This document shows, in pieces, positions 5,433 to 13,090 of a stretch of DNA of 13,090 nucleotides. The stretch comes from JAAYZK01 sp964535025. GTDB lineage: Bacteria > Planctomycetota > Phycisphaerae > SM23-33 > FEN-1343. The position numbers and the translations under genes are program-made. A model generated the notes under the pieces. It worked only from the letters and a program-made list of their open reading frames with translations. It was not told the origin of the DNA and did no database searches. Location: positions 1-13,090 of the forward strand of contig CAZHRW010000012.1 of assembly GCA_964535025.1 (NCBI GenBank). Direction: 5' to 3'. Each line of letters begins with the position of its first letter. Within the stretch, counting starts at the first letter, position 1.

Positions 5433-5695
5433 GCCTTGCCGTCCAAATCGGGGCGAAATCGGGAGCGTTTCCGGTCCGTACCGTCCCTGATTCTGTAAGC
5501 CTTGGCCGCAACGCCGGATAGGCTGTAAAAACGGCCCCGATTCGCCCTCGGCGGCCCTGCGGGGCAACCTGCCCGTCTGTCCCGCCGACGCGGCGGCGCG
5601 CGCATCGCACCGGGAGGGGGCAGCGCTCGTCCGCGGCGGCGCGCCGGCTGAGAGCCCGCGGCGACGGCGACGGCTGCCGCGCCGACGGCGGGGCA

Positions 5696-7450
5696 TCAGG
5701 CCCAGCGGATGTCCTTGAGGCGGAGGGTGACGTTCGTGTAACCCCTGAATTCGTCGATGGTTGGCTCGCCGGCGACGTCGACGCTCCGCACGCCGGCCAG
5801 GCGGTCGGCGACATCGCCCATGCCGAAGCCGACGCACCGCACGCGCGTGCGGCCTTCCGACAGCAGCAGGCCCAGCGTGTCGCCCCGGCGGCCCATCCGC
5901 CGCGGGGCCGCGTGGAGGGTCGCATCGCGTAAGGCCAGGATCACCGGTGGGTTACCGGCCCCGAACGGCGCCATCTGCTCGATCTGCCGCGCGATCGGCA
6001 GCGACAGCTCGCCGAGGGTGATCTCCGCATCGACCGGCAGGACGGGCCGGAGCATCTCGGGCGTGATGGCCGCGGCGGCGTGGGCCGTGAGGGCCTCGGT
6101 GAAGGCCTCGACGCGGTCGGCGGCGACCCGCAGGCCGGCGGCCATGGCGTGTCCGCCGCTGGACAGCAGGTGCTCGCCGCAGGCGTCCAGGGCACGCGCG
6201 AGATGGTAACCCTCGATACTGCGGGCAGATCCGTGTCCGCGCCCGGTCCGGCGATCCAGGGCGATCAGCACCGCCGGACGGCCGAACCGCCCGACGAGCC
6301 GCGACGCGACGATCCCGATCACGCCGCCGTGCCAGCGCTCGTCGGCCAGGACGATCACGCGGCGGTCGTCGCGGTCCATCCCGAGCTGGACGACCCGCTC
6401 GGCGGCCTCGGCGAAGATCTGGCGTTCGGTGGTCTGCCGCAGCGTGTTGAGCTTGGTCAGCTCCGCCGCCGCCGCAGCGCAATCATCGAGTTCCTCGGGC
6501 CTTATGAGCAGGTCCGCCGCGTCGACCGCGTGGCCCATCCGCCCGGCGGCGTTCAGCCGCGGCGCGAGCATGAAGCCGACATCATACGCGCCGACCGCTC
6601 GGCCGGTCAGCCCCGCCGCGGCGATAAGGCTTTGCAGGCCCGGGTGTTGCGTGGACGGCAGCCCCCGCAGGCCGAACATGGCGATGGCGCGGTTCTCGCC
6701 GACGAGGGGGACGACGTCGGCGATGGTGCCCAGGGCGGCCATGCAGGTGGCGTCGAGGAGGAAGCCCTTGAGCGCGTCGTCGACCCGGCGCGTGCCCTGG
6801 TGTTCTCGAAACACTTGCCACATAAGCTTTAGCGCGACACCCGCGCCGCACAGGTGGCCGTTGGGGTAGGCCGGGTCGATCGTGGGATGGACGATCGCGT
6901 CGGCGGCCGGCAGTGTGTCGGGCGGGGTGTGGTGGTCGGTGATGATCATCGACAGGCCGCGACGGGCGGCGTGGGCGGCGCAGTCGACGGCGGTGATGCC
7001 GCAATCGATGGTCACCAGCAGCGAGCCGCCGCGGTCGGCCACGGCGTCGACGGCGGCGGTGTTGAGGCCGTAACCCTCGTCGATACGGTGAGGTATGTAA
7101 TAGTCGACCTTCGCGCCCACCAGGCGCAACCCCCGGTAGAGGATGGCCGTGCCGGTCATCCCGTCGACGTCATAATCCCCGTACAGCGTGATCGGTTCGC
7201 CCTCGCGGATGGCCCGGGCGATCCGTGCGGCGGCCGGGGCGACACCGCCGAGGGTCTCGGGGTCGTGCAGGTCGGTCAGCTTGGGCTTGAGGTAGGTCCG
7301 CGCGGCGTCTTCGTCGGTTAGCCCGCGGTTGATAAGCAGTTGCGCCACCAGCCGCCCGGTCCGCAGCCGCCGCGCCAGCCCCTCGGCCCCCGGCGCCGGG
7401 GGGGCGAGGTCCCAGCGGTAGGCGCGACGGGTTGGCGTGGGGTCGGTCAT
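5696..7450 (-). CDS. recJ: Single-stranded-DNA-specific exonuclease RecJ
   Basis: RecJ degrades single-stranded DNA 5' to 3' and works in recombinational and mismatch repair. The 584-residue product carries the DHH motifs in order: YGDYDVDGMT (90-99), TIDCG (147-151), TDHH (171-174) and IADVVPL (243-249). These are followed by APRLNAAGRM (296-305) and the DHHA1 domain with GHGSARSIEGYHL (about 405-417) and SSGGHAMAAG (430-439). The C-terminal part (about 470-584, with QMAPFGAGNPPV) is the OB-fold region of RecJ. Length is typical and all metal-binding Asp and His residues are present. ATG 7450 is only 12 bases after the purQ stop, without a clear ribosome site, so translation is probably coupled to purQ. 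Placement behind purine genes suggests co-transcription rather than functional linkage. Confidence 0.96.
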   Translation of the reverse strand: MTDPTPTRRAYRWDLAPPAPGAEGLARRLRTGRLVAQLLINRGLTDEDAARTYLKPKLTDLHDPETLGGVAPAAARIARAIREGEPITLYGDYDVDGMTGTAILYRGLRLVGAKVDYYIPHRIDEGYGLNTAAVDAVADRGGSLLVTIDCGITAVDCAAHAARRGLSMIITDHHTPPDTLPAADAIVHPTIDPAYPNGHLCGAGVALKLMWQVFREHQGTRRVDDALKGFLLDATCMAALGTIADVVPLVGENRAIAMFGLRGLPSTQHPGLQSLIAAAGLTGRAVGAYDVGFMLAPRLNAAGRMGHAVDAADLLIRPEELDDCAAAAAELTKLNTLRQTTERQIFAEAAERVVQLGMDRDDRRVIVLADERWHGGVIGIVASRLVGRFGRPAVLIALDRRTGRGHGSARSIEGYHLARALDACGEHLLSSGGHAMAAGLRVAADRVEAFTEALTAHAAAAITPEMLRPVLPVDAEITLGELSLPIARQIEQMAPFGAGNPPVILALRDATLHAAPRRMGRRGDTLGLLLSEGRTRVRCVGFGMGDVADRLAGVRSVDVAGEPTIDEFRGYTNVTLRLKDIRWA

Positions 7451-7462
7451 GGTTAAAGGTTT

Positions 7463-8242
7463 TTACGCCAGTGCTTTATACGCCCGCTCGAACAGCCCCA
7501 GCCCGTCGGCGGTCTGGACGGTGCCGCGTGTCCAGGTGGGGTGTTGGAGGATATCGACGAACCGCTCGGGGTGGGGCATCATGCCGAGGATGCGGCCGGT
7601 GGGGTCGCACAGGCCGGCGATGTCGTCGACGCTGCCGTTGGGGTTGGCCCCGGGCGCGCCGGTAGCGCCGCCGGCGTCGCAGTAGCGCAGGGCCACCTGG
7701 TCGGCGTCGCGCAACCGCTGGAGCACGGCGTCGTTACGGCAGACGAACTTGCCCTCGCCGTGGGCGATCGGCAGCGTGATCACGTCGCCCTTGCGGACGA
7801 AGACGCACACGTCGCTGTCGCAGCGCAGGTGGACCCAGCGGTCGACGAACTGGCCGTTGTCGTTCCACGCCAGTGTCACCTCGCGGCCGGCCGCGGCGGG
7901 CTCGACGACCGGCTCGGGCAGCAGGCCGGCCTTGATGAGCACCTGGAACCCGTTGCAAATGCCCAAGATAAGCTTGTCGGCCGCCACGAACCGCCGCAGC
8001 GCGTCGCCGAGGTGGTGGAGCATCTGGTTGGCGAGGATCTTCCCCGCCGAGACATCATCGCCGTAGCTGAAGCCGCCGGGGACGACCAGCAGTGCCGCCT
8101 CATCGAGCGCCGCGGGGGACTCGATCGCCCGCAGCACGTGCAGCCGCTCGGCGCGGAAGCCGGCGGTGTGGAGGGCGTGGAGCGTTTCGCCGTCGCAGTT
8201 GGTTCCCGCGGTTCGCAAGACCAGGGCCCTGGGTGTCGCCAT
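7463..8242 (-). CDS. purQ: FGAM synthase glutaminase subunit PurQ
   Basis: PurQ releases ammonia from glutamine and passes it to PurL for conversion of formylglycinamide ribonucleotide to FGAM in purine synthesis. The 259-residue product is a class I glutamine amidotransferase: N-terminal GTNCDGET (13-20), VVPGGFSYGDD (53-63), the nucleophile in GICNGFQ (Cys96), PIAHGEGKF (158-166), ANPNGSVDDIAG (199-210) and the triad end HPERF (His224, Glu226). At 259 residues it is somewhat longer than the common form of about 225 and closer to the longer PurQ variant. AAGAGGA lies 7 bases before ATG 8242. It follows purL with a 39-base gap, as expected for subunits of one complex. Confidence 0.96.
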   Translation of the reverse strand: MATPRALVLRTAGTNCDGETLHALHTAGFRAERLHVLRAIESPAALDEAALLVVPGGFSYGDDVSAGKILANQMLHHLGDALRRFVAADKLILGICNGFQVLIKAGLLPEPVVEPAAAGREVTLAWNDNGQFVDRWVHLRCDSDVCVFVRKGDVITLPIAHGEGKFVCRNDAVLQRLRDADQVALRYCDAGGATGAPGANPNGSVDDIAGLCDPTGRILGMMPHPERFVDILQHPTWTRGTVQTADGLGLFERAYKALA

Positions 8243-8281
8243 CGAACGGTCCTCTTTCGTATCCGGTTATCTTCCTTGACG

Positions 8282-11182
8282 TTACCAATCGAACGTACGC
8301 TGCCACGCCGCCTTCAGCTCGGCCGTCGGCGCGTCGATCAGCGCGCCGCCGTCCAGGCCCCGGACGACCAGCCGTCCGGTGTCGGTGACGGTGCCGATGC
8401 GGCCGTGGGGCAGGTCGCCCAGCAGGCTGAGGACCGCATCCACTTGTGCCGGCGGCACTTCCACCAGGAGCCGCCCGGCCGACTCCCCGAACAGCAGCGC
8501 CGCCGTCGGCAGCGCCACATCCGGCGCGAAGCCCGCGGCCGTCACGGGGACGGCGGCGAGGTCCAGGTCCATCCCGAGCCCCCCGGCGAAGGCCATTTCG
8601 GCCGCCGCGACGGCCAGGCCGCCCTCGGACAGGTCGTGGCAGGCCCGCACGTTCCCGCCGGCGATGGCCCGCTGGACGGCTTCGAGGACCGCACGGCTGC
8701 GGGCGGGGTTGACCGGCGGCACGTCGTTGCCGCTCGGCAGGCCCTCGACTTTAAGGTATTGGCTGCCCGCCAGTTGCGGTCCGGTCCCGCCGACGAGGAT
8801 CACCGCGTTGCCGGCGGCCTTGGCGTCGGCGGTCACGCAGCGGCCGACGTCGTCGATGACGCTGACCGCCGAGATCAGCAGCGTCGGCGGGATGGTGATC
8901 GTCTCGCCGGTCTCGGTCTGGAACTCGTTGTTCAGCGAGTCTTTACCGGAAATGAACGGCGTGCCGTACGCCAGGGCCGCGTCGCGGCAGGCCTTGGCGG
9001 CCTGGACGAACGAGCCCATGCGGTCGGGCTTGTTGCAGTTGCCCCAGCAGAAGTTATCGAGGATCGCCGTGCGGGCCAGGTCGCCGCCGACGGCGATGGT
9101 GTTCCGCAGGGCCTCGTCGACGGCGTGCAGGGCCGACTGGTAGGGGTCCAGCTCGCCGAGGGCCGGGGCGAGCCCGCAGGCGAGCACGGCGCCCTTGCGG
9201 CTCGTAAGTACCGGCCGCACAACGGCCGCGTCGGACGGCCCGTCGTGGGCGGCGCCCACCAGCGGCTTGATGACCGAGCCGCCCTGGACCTCGTGGTCGT
9301 ACTGGCGGATGACCCATTCCTTGCTGGCGACGTTGGGCGCCGCGAGGACCCGCTTGAGCGTCTCGGTATAGTCGGCCTGCTCGGGCGGTGCGGCGGTGGG
9401 GGCGGGCGTGAAGTCCCAGCGGGCCTGCTTGGTGGGCCGGGGGAGGCCTTCGTGGAGGAACGCCATGTCCAACTGGCCCACAAGTGTTTCGCCGTACAGC
9501 AGTTGGAGTCGCGAGCCCTCGACGCCGAAATGGCCGATCACCGTCGCGGTGACGTCCTCGCCGGCGAACAGCTCGATGAGCCGATCGACCTTCTCGGGCC
9601 CCACGGCCAGGACCATCCGCTCCTGGGCCTCGCTGATCCAGATCTCGGCGTAGCTGAGCCCGGCGTACTTGAGCGGGACGCGGTCGAGGTGGACGACGGC
9701 GCCGATCCGTTCGCCCATCTCGCCGACGGCGCTGCTGAGGCCGCCGGCGCCGCAGTCGGTGATGGCGGTGTAGAGCCCCTCGTCGCGGGCCCGGACGATG
9801 ACGTCGAGCATCTTCTTTTCGGTAATGGGGTTACCGATCTGGACCGCGTGGGAGAACTCGGTCTCGTGGGCGTGGGTCATCTCCCCGCTGGAGAAGGTCG
9901 CCCCGTGGATCCCGTCGCGCCCGGTCCGCCCGCCGACGACGACGATGACGTCCCCGGCGCGGGGCCACTGCTTGCGGCAGCCGTCGGCCGGCAGCAGGCC
10001 CAGCGTGCCGCAGAAGACCAGCGGGTTGCCCAAGTACTTGTCATCGAAACAGATAGCCCCGTTAACCGTCGGGATGCCCATCCGGTTGCCGTAATCCCGC
10101 ACGCCGGCGACGACCCCCCGCATCACCCGCCGCGGGTGGAGCAGCCCGGCCGGCACGTCATCGACGTCCATGAAGACATCGCCGAAGCAGAAGACATCCG
10201 TATTGGCCACCGGCCGTGCGCCGGCGCCGGTGCCCATCGGGTCGCGGACGACGCCGCCGATGCCGGTCGACGCCCCGCCGTAGGGGTCCAGCGCCGAGGG
10301 GTGGTTGTGGGTTTCGACCTTGAAGGCCAGGGCGTGGTCGTCGTCGAAGGCGATCACGCCGGCGTTGTCCTCGAAGACGCTGAGGCACCAGGGTTTATCG
10401 AGTTTTTCCGTCGCGAGGAAGATGGTCGACTTGATAAGATTATCGATCCGCTCGACGACGTGGCCCTCGCCGTCGACCACCTCGACATCGGAGCGGAAGG
10501 TCTTGTGGACGCAGTGTTCCGACCACGTCTGGGCGAGCATTTCCAGCTCCACGTCGGTCGGTTCGCGGCCCTGTTTGCGGTAGTAGGCCTGGATGGCCTT
10601 CATCTCGGTGAGGTTGAGGAACAGGTCGCTCGAGTCGCTCAGCGCCTCGAGGGCCGCGTCGTCGAGGTCGCGTATGGGCACGCGGACGACCTCCAGCTCA
10701 TACGGCGCAACCGCTTGTTCTTGGGGGGTATAGGCTTCGTTATGGACATCCTCGATCACCGCGTTGGCCAGCAGTCGCCGCGTGAGCCGGTCGCGCTGCT
10801 CGTCGGTGAGTGTGCCGACCAAGACGTACCGCCGCGCGGTGCGGACGGCCTCGACGGGCAGGCCCATGTCGCGGGCGGCCATCTCCGCCGACGCCGCGAC
10901 CGGGTCCATCACGCCGGGCTTGAGGTGCACTTCCACCACCGCGGCCGCGCCGGCGTCGTCGGAGTTGCCGATCACGGCCTGTTCGGTCACCGGGTCGGCC
11001 AGCAGCTCGCCGCCGAGGCGCTCGAGCTGCTCGTCGGTCAACGCGCCCTGCACGAAAAACAGCCGTGCCGACCGCACGTCGGTGAGGCCCGAGACGCCCA
11101 GTTCCCGTCCCTGTACGGCGATCCCCGCCGCGTGCGGGTCGCTATGGCCGGCCCGCGGCCAGACTTCGATACGGTGAATCAT
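8282..11182 (-). CDS. purL: FGAM synthase PurL with two fused N-terminal PurS-like domains
   Basis: This 966-residue ATP-dependent enzyme makes FGAM using ammonia from PurQ. Residues 2-72 (IEVWPRAGHSDPHAAGIAVQ; LTDEQLERLGGELLADPV) and 82-148 (VVEVHLKPGVMDPVAASAEM; LTDEQRDRLTRRLLANAVIE) look like two successive PurS-type domains. The PurL part follows with TWSEHCVHKTFR (219-230), KVETHNHPSALDPYGGAST (288-306), GRDGIHGATFSS, GAGGLSSAVGEMGE, SGKDSLNNEF and DLSEGGLAVAAAEMAF, which gives the two AIR-synthase-like halves. No glutaminase domain is present; PurQ supplies it from the next gene. ATG 11182 is chosen because it begins the first PurS-like strand. The open frame extends to 11623 but its product there is low-complexity. 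No strong ribosome site is visible; the promoter at 11250-11278 gives a leader of about 60 bases. Small PurL proteins are usually near 700-750 residues, and the difference is the double PurS region. Confidence 0.94.
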   Translation of the reverse strand: MIHRIEVWPRAGHSDPHAAGIAVQGRELGVSGLTDVRSARLFFVQGALTDEQLERLGGELLADPVTEQAVIGNSDDAGAAAVVEVHLKPGVMDPVAASAEMAARDMGLPVEAVRTARRYVLVGTLTDEQRDRLTRRLLANAVIEDVHNEAYTPQEQAVAPYELEVVRVPIRDLDDAALEALSDSSDLFLNLTEMKAIQAYYRKQGREPTDVELEMLAQTWSEHCVHKTFRSDVEVVDGEGHVVERIDNLIKSTIFLATEKLDKPWCLSVFEDNAGVIAFDDDHALAFKVETHNHPSALDPYGGASTGIGGVVRDPMGTGAGARPVANTDVFCFGDVFMDVDDVPAGLLHPRRVMRGVVAGVRDYGNRMGIPTVNGAICFDDKYLGNPLVFCGTLGLLPADGCRKQWPRAGDVIVVVGGRTGRDGIHGATFSSGEMTHAHETEFSHAVQIGNPITEKKMLDVIVRARDEGLYTAITDCGAGGLSSAVGEMGERIGAVVHLDRVPLKYAGLSYAEIWISEAQERMVLAVGPEKVDRLIELFAGEDVTATVIGHFGVEGSRLQLLYGETLVGQLDMAFLHEGLPRPTKQARWDFTPAPTAAPPEQADYTETLKRVLAAPNVASKEWVIRQYDHEVQGGSVIKPLVGAAHDGPSDAAVVRPVLTSRKGAVLACGLAPALGELDPYQSALHAVDEALRNTIAVGGDLARTAILDNFCWGNCNKPDRMGSFVQAAKACRDAALAYGTPFISGKDSLNNEFQTETGETITIPPTLLISAVSVIDDVGRCVTADAKAAGNAVILVGGTGPQLAGSQYLKVEGLPSGNDVPPVNPARSRAVLEAVQRAIAGGNVRACHDLSEGGLAVAAAEMAFAGGLGMDLDLAAVPVTAAGFAPDVALPTAALLFGESAGRLLVEVPPAQVDAVLSLLGDLPHGRIGTVTDTGRLVVRGLDGGALIDAPTAELKAAWQRTFDW

Positions 11183-11249
11183 CGAGGTGCCATCCGTGTT
11201 CGCAGACCCAACTCGCGACGGACGACGCCCGCCCGCCGGCAACGCGGCG

Positions 11250-11278
11250 ATTCTAGCCGCCGCGGCGGCATCATGCAA
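11250..11278 (-). promoter_or_regulatory. Sigma70-like promoter of purL-purQ-recJ
   Basis: On the minus strand TTGCAT (11278-11273) and TAGAAT (11255-11250) are exactly 17 bases apart. The spacer contains a perfect 14-bp palindrome, GCCGCCGCGGCGGC (11257-11270), which could be a repressor site. Transcription would begin near 11243. The palindrome may also be chance in such GC-rich DNA. Confidence 0.55.
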
Positions 11279-11343
11279 TCGGGCGACCGGGGGGAAACGG
11301 CGAATATCCCGGGCCAATGCGGCGTCCGGGCCGGCGCGCCCGG

Positions 11344-12291
11344 CTAGGGGGCGGCGTCCGGGTCGAGCTCGCCGCGGTATTTCCGCCACGCCAGGCGCAC
11401 CGGTCCGCTGAGCAGGTAGGTCAGGCTGGTGACGGCCAGGACGATGCGGAAGTAGGTCAGCGCCGCCAGGGCGATGACGGCCATCCAGACGATGTAGCTG
11501 AACGGCCGTCGCCCGCGGAGGTAGGTGTTGGCCAGGTGGACGAAGCGGACCTGGCTGACCATCAGCAGTCCCGCCGCCAGCGTGACGGCCGGCAGCATCC
11601 AGATCGTGATCGCCGACAGCCACGCCGCCTGCAGCAGCGGCTCGGCCGTCGAGACCAGGTCCTCGTGCAGCAGCACCAGCGACGTGACCGACATCGCCGC
11701 CGCCGGCGAGGGCAGGCCCTTGAACGCCCGGTGGGCGGCCGGGTCGGGGGCGTTCTCGACGTTGAACCGCGCCAGCCGCAGCACGGCGCAGGCCGCGTAG
11801 ACCGCGGCGATGAACCAGACGGCCCGCCCGGCGAGGGTCGCGCGGGGAAGGATATCGACCTCCTGGACGAAGCTGAACAGCTCGGCCTGGACCGAGCGGA
11901 GCATCAGCAGCGCCGGGGCGACGCCGAAGGTGATCGCGTCGCAGAGGCTGTCCAACTCGGCGCCGAACTCACTGGTGTGACCCGTCCGCCGGGCGAGGCT
12001 GCCGTCGACGGCGTCGCAGACCATCCCGGCGAAGATCAGCCACGCCGCGATCACCAGGTTGCCCGCCGCCCACGTCGCCGCCGCGGCCTCGCCGGCGGCG
12101 AGCTGCTCGGGCGGCAGGGGCTTGGTGGCGAAGTGGATCGCGGTGAACCCCGCGATGCCGTTGCCCAGCGTCACCAGCGACGGCCACGCGGAGGTGGTCC
12201 GGAGGATCCGCCGGTGTGCCATCCGCGGCGCGCGGCCCCGCGGGGTGTCCGGCGGGTAGGTCGGGCGGTTGTCACGGGTGGGTTGTTTCAT
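11344..12291 (-). CDS. pssA: CDP-diacylglycerol-serine O-phosphatidyltransferase PssA
   Basis: PssA makes phosphatidylserine from CDP-diacylglycerol and serine at the membrane. The 315-residue product has the CDP-alcohol phosphotransferase signature D-x2-D-G-x2-A-R-x8-G-x3-D-x3-D complete: Asp93, Asp96-Gly97, Ala100-Arg101, Gly110, Asp114, Asp118. It is preceded by the typical PSLVTLGNGIAGFTAI helix (37-52) and followed by several membrane helices and ARFNVENAP, FKGLPSPAAA, both usual in PssA. ATG 12291 lies inside the end of psd (20-base overlap), consistent with translational coupling, and has only a weak AAGAG ribosome site. ATG 12222 (Met24, MAHRRILRTT) is an alternative start that would remove the overlap. 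The first 23 residues are Pro/Arg-rich and not part of the family fold. Confidence 0.94.
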   Translation of the reverse strand: MKQPTRDNRPTYPPDTPRGRAPRMAHRRILRTTSAWPSLVTLGNGIAGFTAIHFATKPLPPEQLAAGEAAAATWAAGNLVIAAWLIFAGMVCDAVDGSLARRTGHTSEFGAELDSLCDAITFGVAPALLMLRSVQAELFSFVQEVDILPRATLAGRAVWFIAAVYAACAVLRLARFNVENAPDPAAHRAFKGLPSPAAAMSVTSLVLLHEDLVSTAEPLLQAAWLSAITIWMLPAVTLAAGLLMVSQVRFVHLANTYLRGRRPFSYIVWMAVIALAALTYFRIVLAVTSLTYLLSGPVRLAWRKYRGELDPDAAP

Positions 12292-12988
12292 CGTCGCTCT
12301 TGCCGGCCGTTGCGTCGCCGCCGCGTCGTCGGGCCAGGGGGGTGCTGCCGGCGCGGACCCGCTGGCCGATGCGGACGACCGGCTCGGCCCCCAGCGCCGA
12401 CGGCAGCAGCAACTCCAGGCGGCTGCCGAACTTGATCAGGCCGAACCGCTGGCCGCGGCTGAGCCGGTCACCGGGGGCCACGCGGCAGACGATCCGGCGG
12501 GCGACCAGCCCGGCGACCTGGCGGACGCCGACGGGATAGGTCGCCCCGTCGGCGGCGTGGTCCAGCAGGAGCAGGTGCGATTCGTTCAGCCGCCAGGCGT
12601 CGCGACGGCGGACGTCGAGGTTTTTCCCGACGTTCGAGGCCATCCGCGCGACCACGCCGTCGCAGGGCACGCGATTGACGTGGACGTCGAAGAGGCTCAT
12701 GAACACGCCGATCCGCACGCCCTCGCAGCCCAACTCGCTGTCGGCGCCGAGCGGCGTGATGTCGGTGACGACCCCGTCGGCGGGGCTGACGAACAGCCCG
12801 TCCCCGGCGGGAATCGTCCGCGTCGGATCGCGGAAGAACCACAACACCCACAGCCATACCCCCGCGAACACCGCCACCACCGGCACCGCAAACCACGGCC
12901 GTATCAGCAATGCCGCACCGATCGCCATCGGCACCAGCAGCGCCGTCGCGCCGATCCGCTCCCGTCGGCTGTCGGTGGCAAATCGCAT
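12272..12988 (-). CDS. psd: Phosphatidylserine decarboxylase, short proenzyme type
   Basis: Psd converts phosphatidylserine to phosphatidylethanolamine using a pyruvoyl group formed by self-cleavage. The 238-residue product has two N-terminal membrane segments (about 11-50), FFRDPTR (51-57), SPADGVV (68-74), FDVHVNR (100-106) and the cleavage site KFGSR (186-190), cut between Gly188 and Ser189 by family knowledge. KFGSR rather than LGST marks the short archaeal/Bacteroidetes-like class. I chose ATG 12988 because GAGGG sits 5 bases upstream and the predicted transcription start near 13010 leaves only about ten bases before the other candidate, ATG 13000, which adds four residues. A hydrophilic tail after residue 215 overlaps the pssA start. 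Together with pssA it completes phosphatidylethanolamine synthesis. Confidence 0.94.
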   Translation of the reverse strand: MRFATDSRRERIGATALLVPMAIGAALLIRPWFAVPVVAVFAGVWLWVLWFFRDPTRTIPAGDGLFVSPADGVVTDITPLGADSELGCEGVRIGVFMSLFDVHVNRVPCDGVVARMASNVGKNLDVRRRDAWRLNESHLLLLDHAADGATYPVGVRQVAGLVARRIVCRVAPGDRLSRGQRFGLIKFGSRLELLLPSALGAEPVVRIGQRVRAGSTPLARRRGGDATAGKSDDETTHP

Positions 12989-13016
12989 CGCGGCCCTCAT
13001 GGATCAAGTGCGGAGT

Positions 13017-13045
13017 ACTGTACGATCGGCAGGGGGATAAGTCAA
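13017..13045 (-). promoter_or_regulatory. Sigma70-like promoter of psd-pssA
   Basis: On the minus strand TTGACT (13045-13040) and TACAGT (13022-13017) are separated by exactly 17 bases, with transcription expected near 13010 and a short leader to psd. Upstream of it, at 13065-13076, is the palindrome GGGGGGCCCCCC in a very G/C-rich window edge; it has no U-run, so I do not call it a terminator. Confidence 0.6.
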
Positions 13046-13090
13046 TAAGCGACGGGCTTGGGGCGGGGGGCCCCCCGGCCGCCGCCCCGG

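Larger units (their letters stand above)
4768..5695. other. Gene-free block between convergent genes, with periodic and direct repeats
   Basis: This 928-base stretch lies between the lipoprotein pair and the end of recJ. It begins with GC-rich inverted repeats (for example GGGCG 4785-4789 with CGCCC 4793-4797), then abruptly becomes AT-richer at an extended -10 promoter (4880-4888) followed by the 21-bp array. A 24-bp direct repeat pair follows at 5226-5249 and 5409-5432. The rest (5433-5695) shows no gene or clear structure that I can support, and there is no obvious hairpin plus U-run terminator for either converging gene. Confidence 0.7.

Noticed and set aside
7541..11347. A 1268-codon open frame on the plus strand
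   Set aside because: It lies antisense to purL and purQ, which are certain; its product is low-complexity Asp/Gly/Val/Arg sequence, the usual shadow of GC-rich codon bias.
11183..11623. N-terminal extension of PurL
   Set aside because: The added 147 residues are low-complexity, overlap the promoter region and pssA, and ATG 11182 begins the first PurS-like strand.
13065..13076. GGGGGGCCCCCC as a terminator
   Set aside because: No U-run and no loop; it is at the window edge, so the neighbouring gene cannot be judged.

Overview
The window is GC-rich bacterial DNA. It most likely comes from the Planctomycetota, possibly a Phycisphaerae-like lineage. The clues are a secreted protein with a C-terminal dockerin-like pair of EF-hand calcium loops, a phosphoribosylformylglycinamidine (FGAM) synthase made of two PurS-like domains fused to PurL with a separate PurQ, a non-HemE uroporphyrinogen decarboxylase-family protein, and intergenic DNA full of palindromic dispersed repeats. 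The taxon is an inference from these features; there is no rRNA or marker gene to settle it.

Layout from left to right. A minus-strand gene (996-19) encodes a secreted beta-propeller-like protein with a dockerin-like tail. Across a divergent intergenic region (997-1377), which holds both promoters and a large imperfect inverted repeat, lies a plus-strand pair: a UroD-family protein (1378-2400) and a small outer-membrane beta-barrel protein (2471-3136). A gene-free block (3137-4066) follows, built of GC-rich palindromes and dispersed repeats. Next come two small related lipoprotein-like genes (4067-4429 and 4434-4767), both broken: one by an in-frame TAG plus loss of the lipobox cysteine, the other by a one-base frameshift. 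A second gene-free block (4768-5695) has an extended -10 promoter leading straight into about fourteen 21-bp units in strict register, and then a separate 24-bp direct repeat pair.

The right half is a minus-strand housekeeping region. purL, purQ and recJ form one apparent transcription unit (11182 to 5696) behind a sigma70-like promoter. PurL and PurQ carry out the fourth step of de novo purine synthesis, and RecJ is the single-strand DNA exonuclease of recombination and repair. To their right psd and pssA overlap by 20 bases (12988 to 11344) behind a second clear promoter. PssA makes phosphatidylserine from CDP-diacylglycerol and serine, and Psd decarboxylates it to phosphatidylethanolamine, so the pair is a complete two-step lipid pathway.

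I see no phage genes, CRISPR array, transposase, tRNA or rRNA. The least explained signal is the promoter-led 21-bp periodic array at 4883-5176. It can be read as a DNA structure phased at two helical turns, as a transcribed repeat, or as a heptad-repeat peptide; the sequence alone does not decide.
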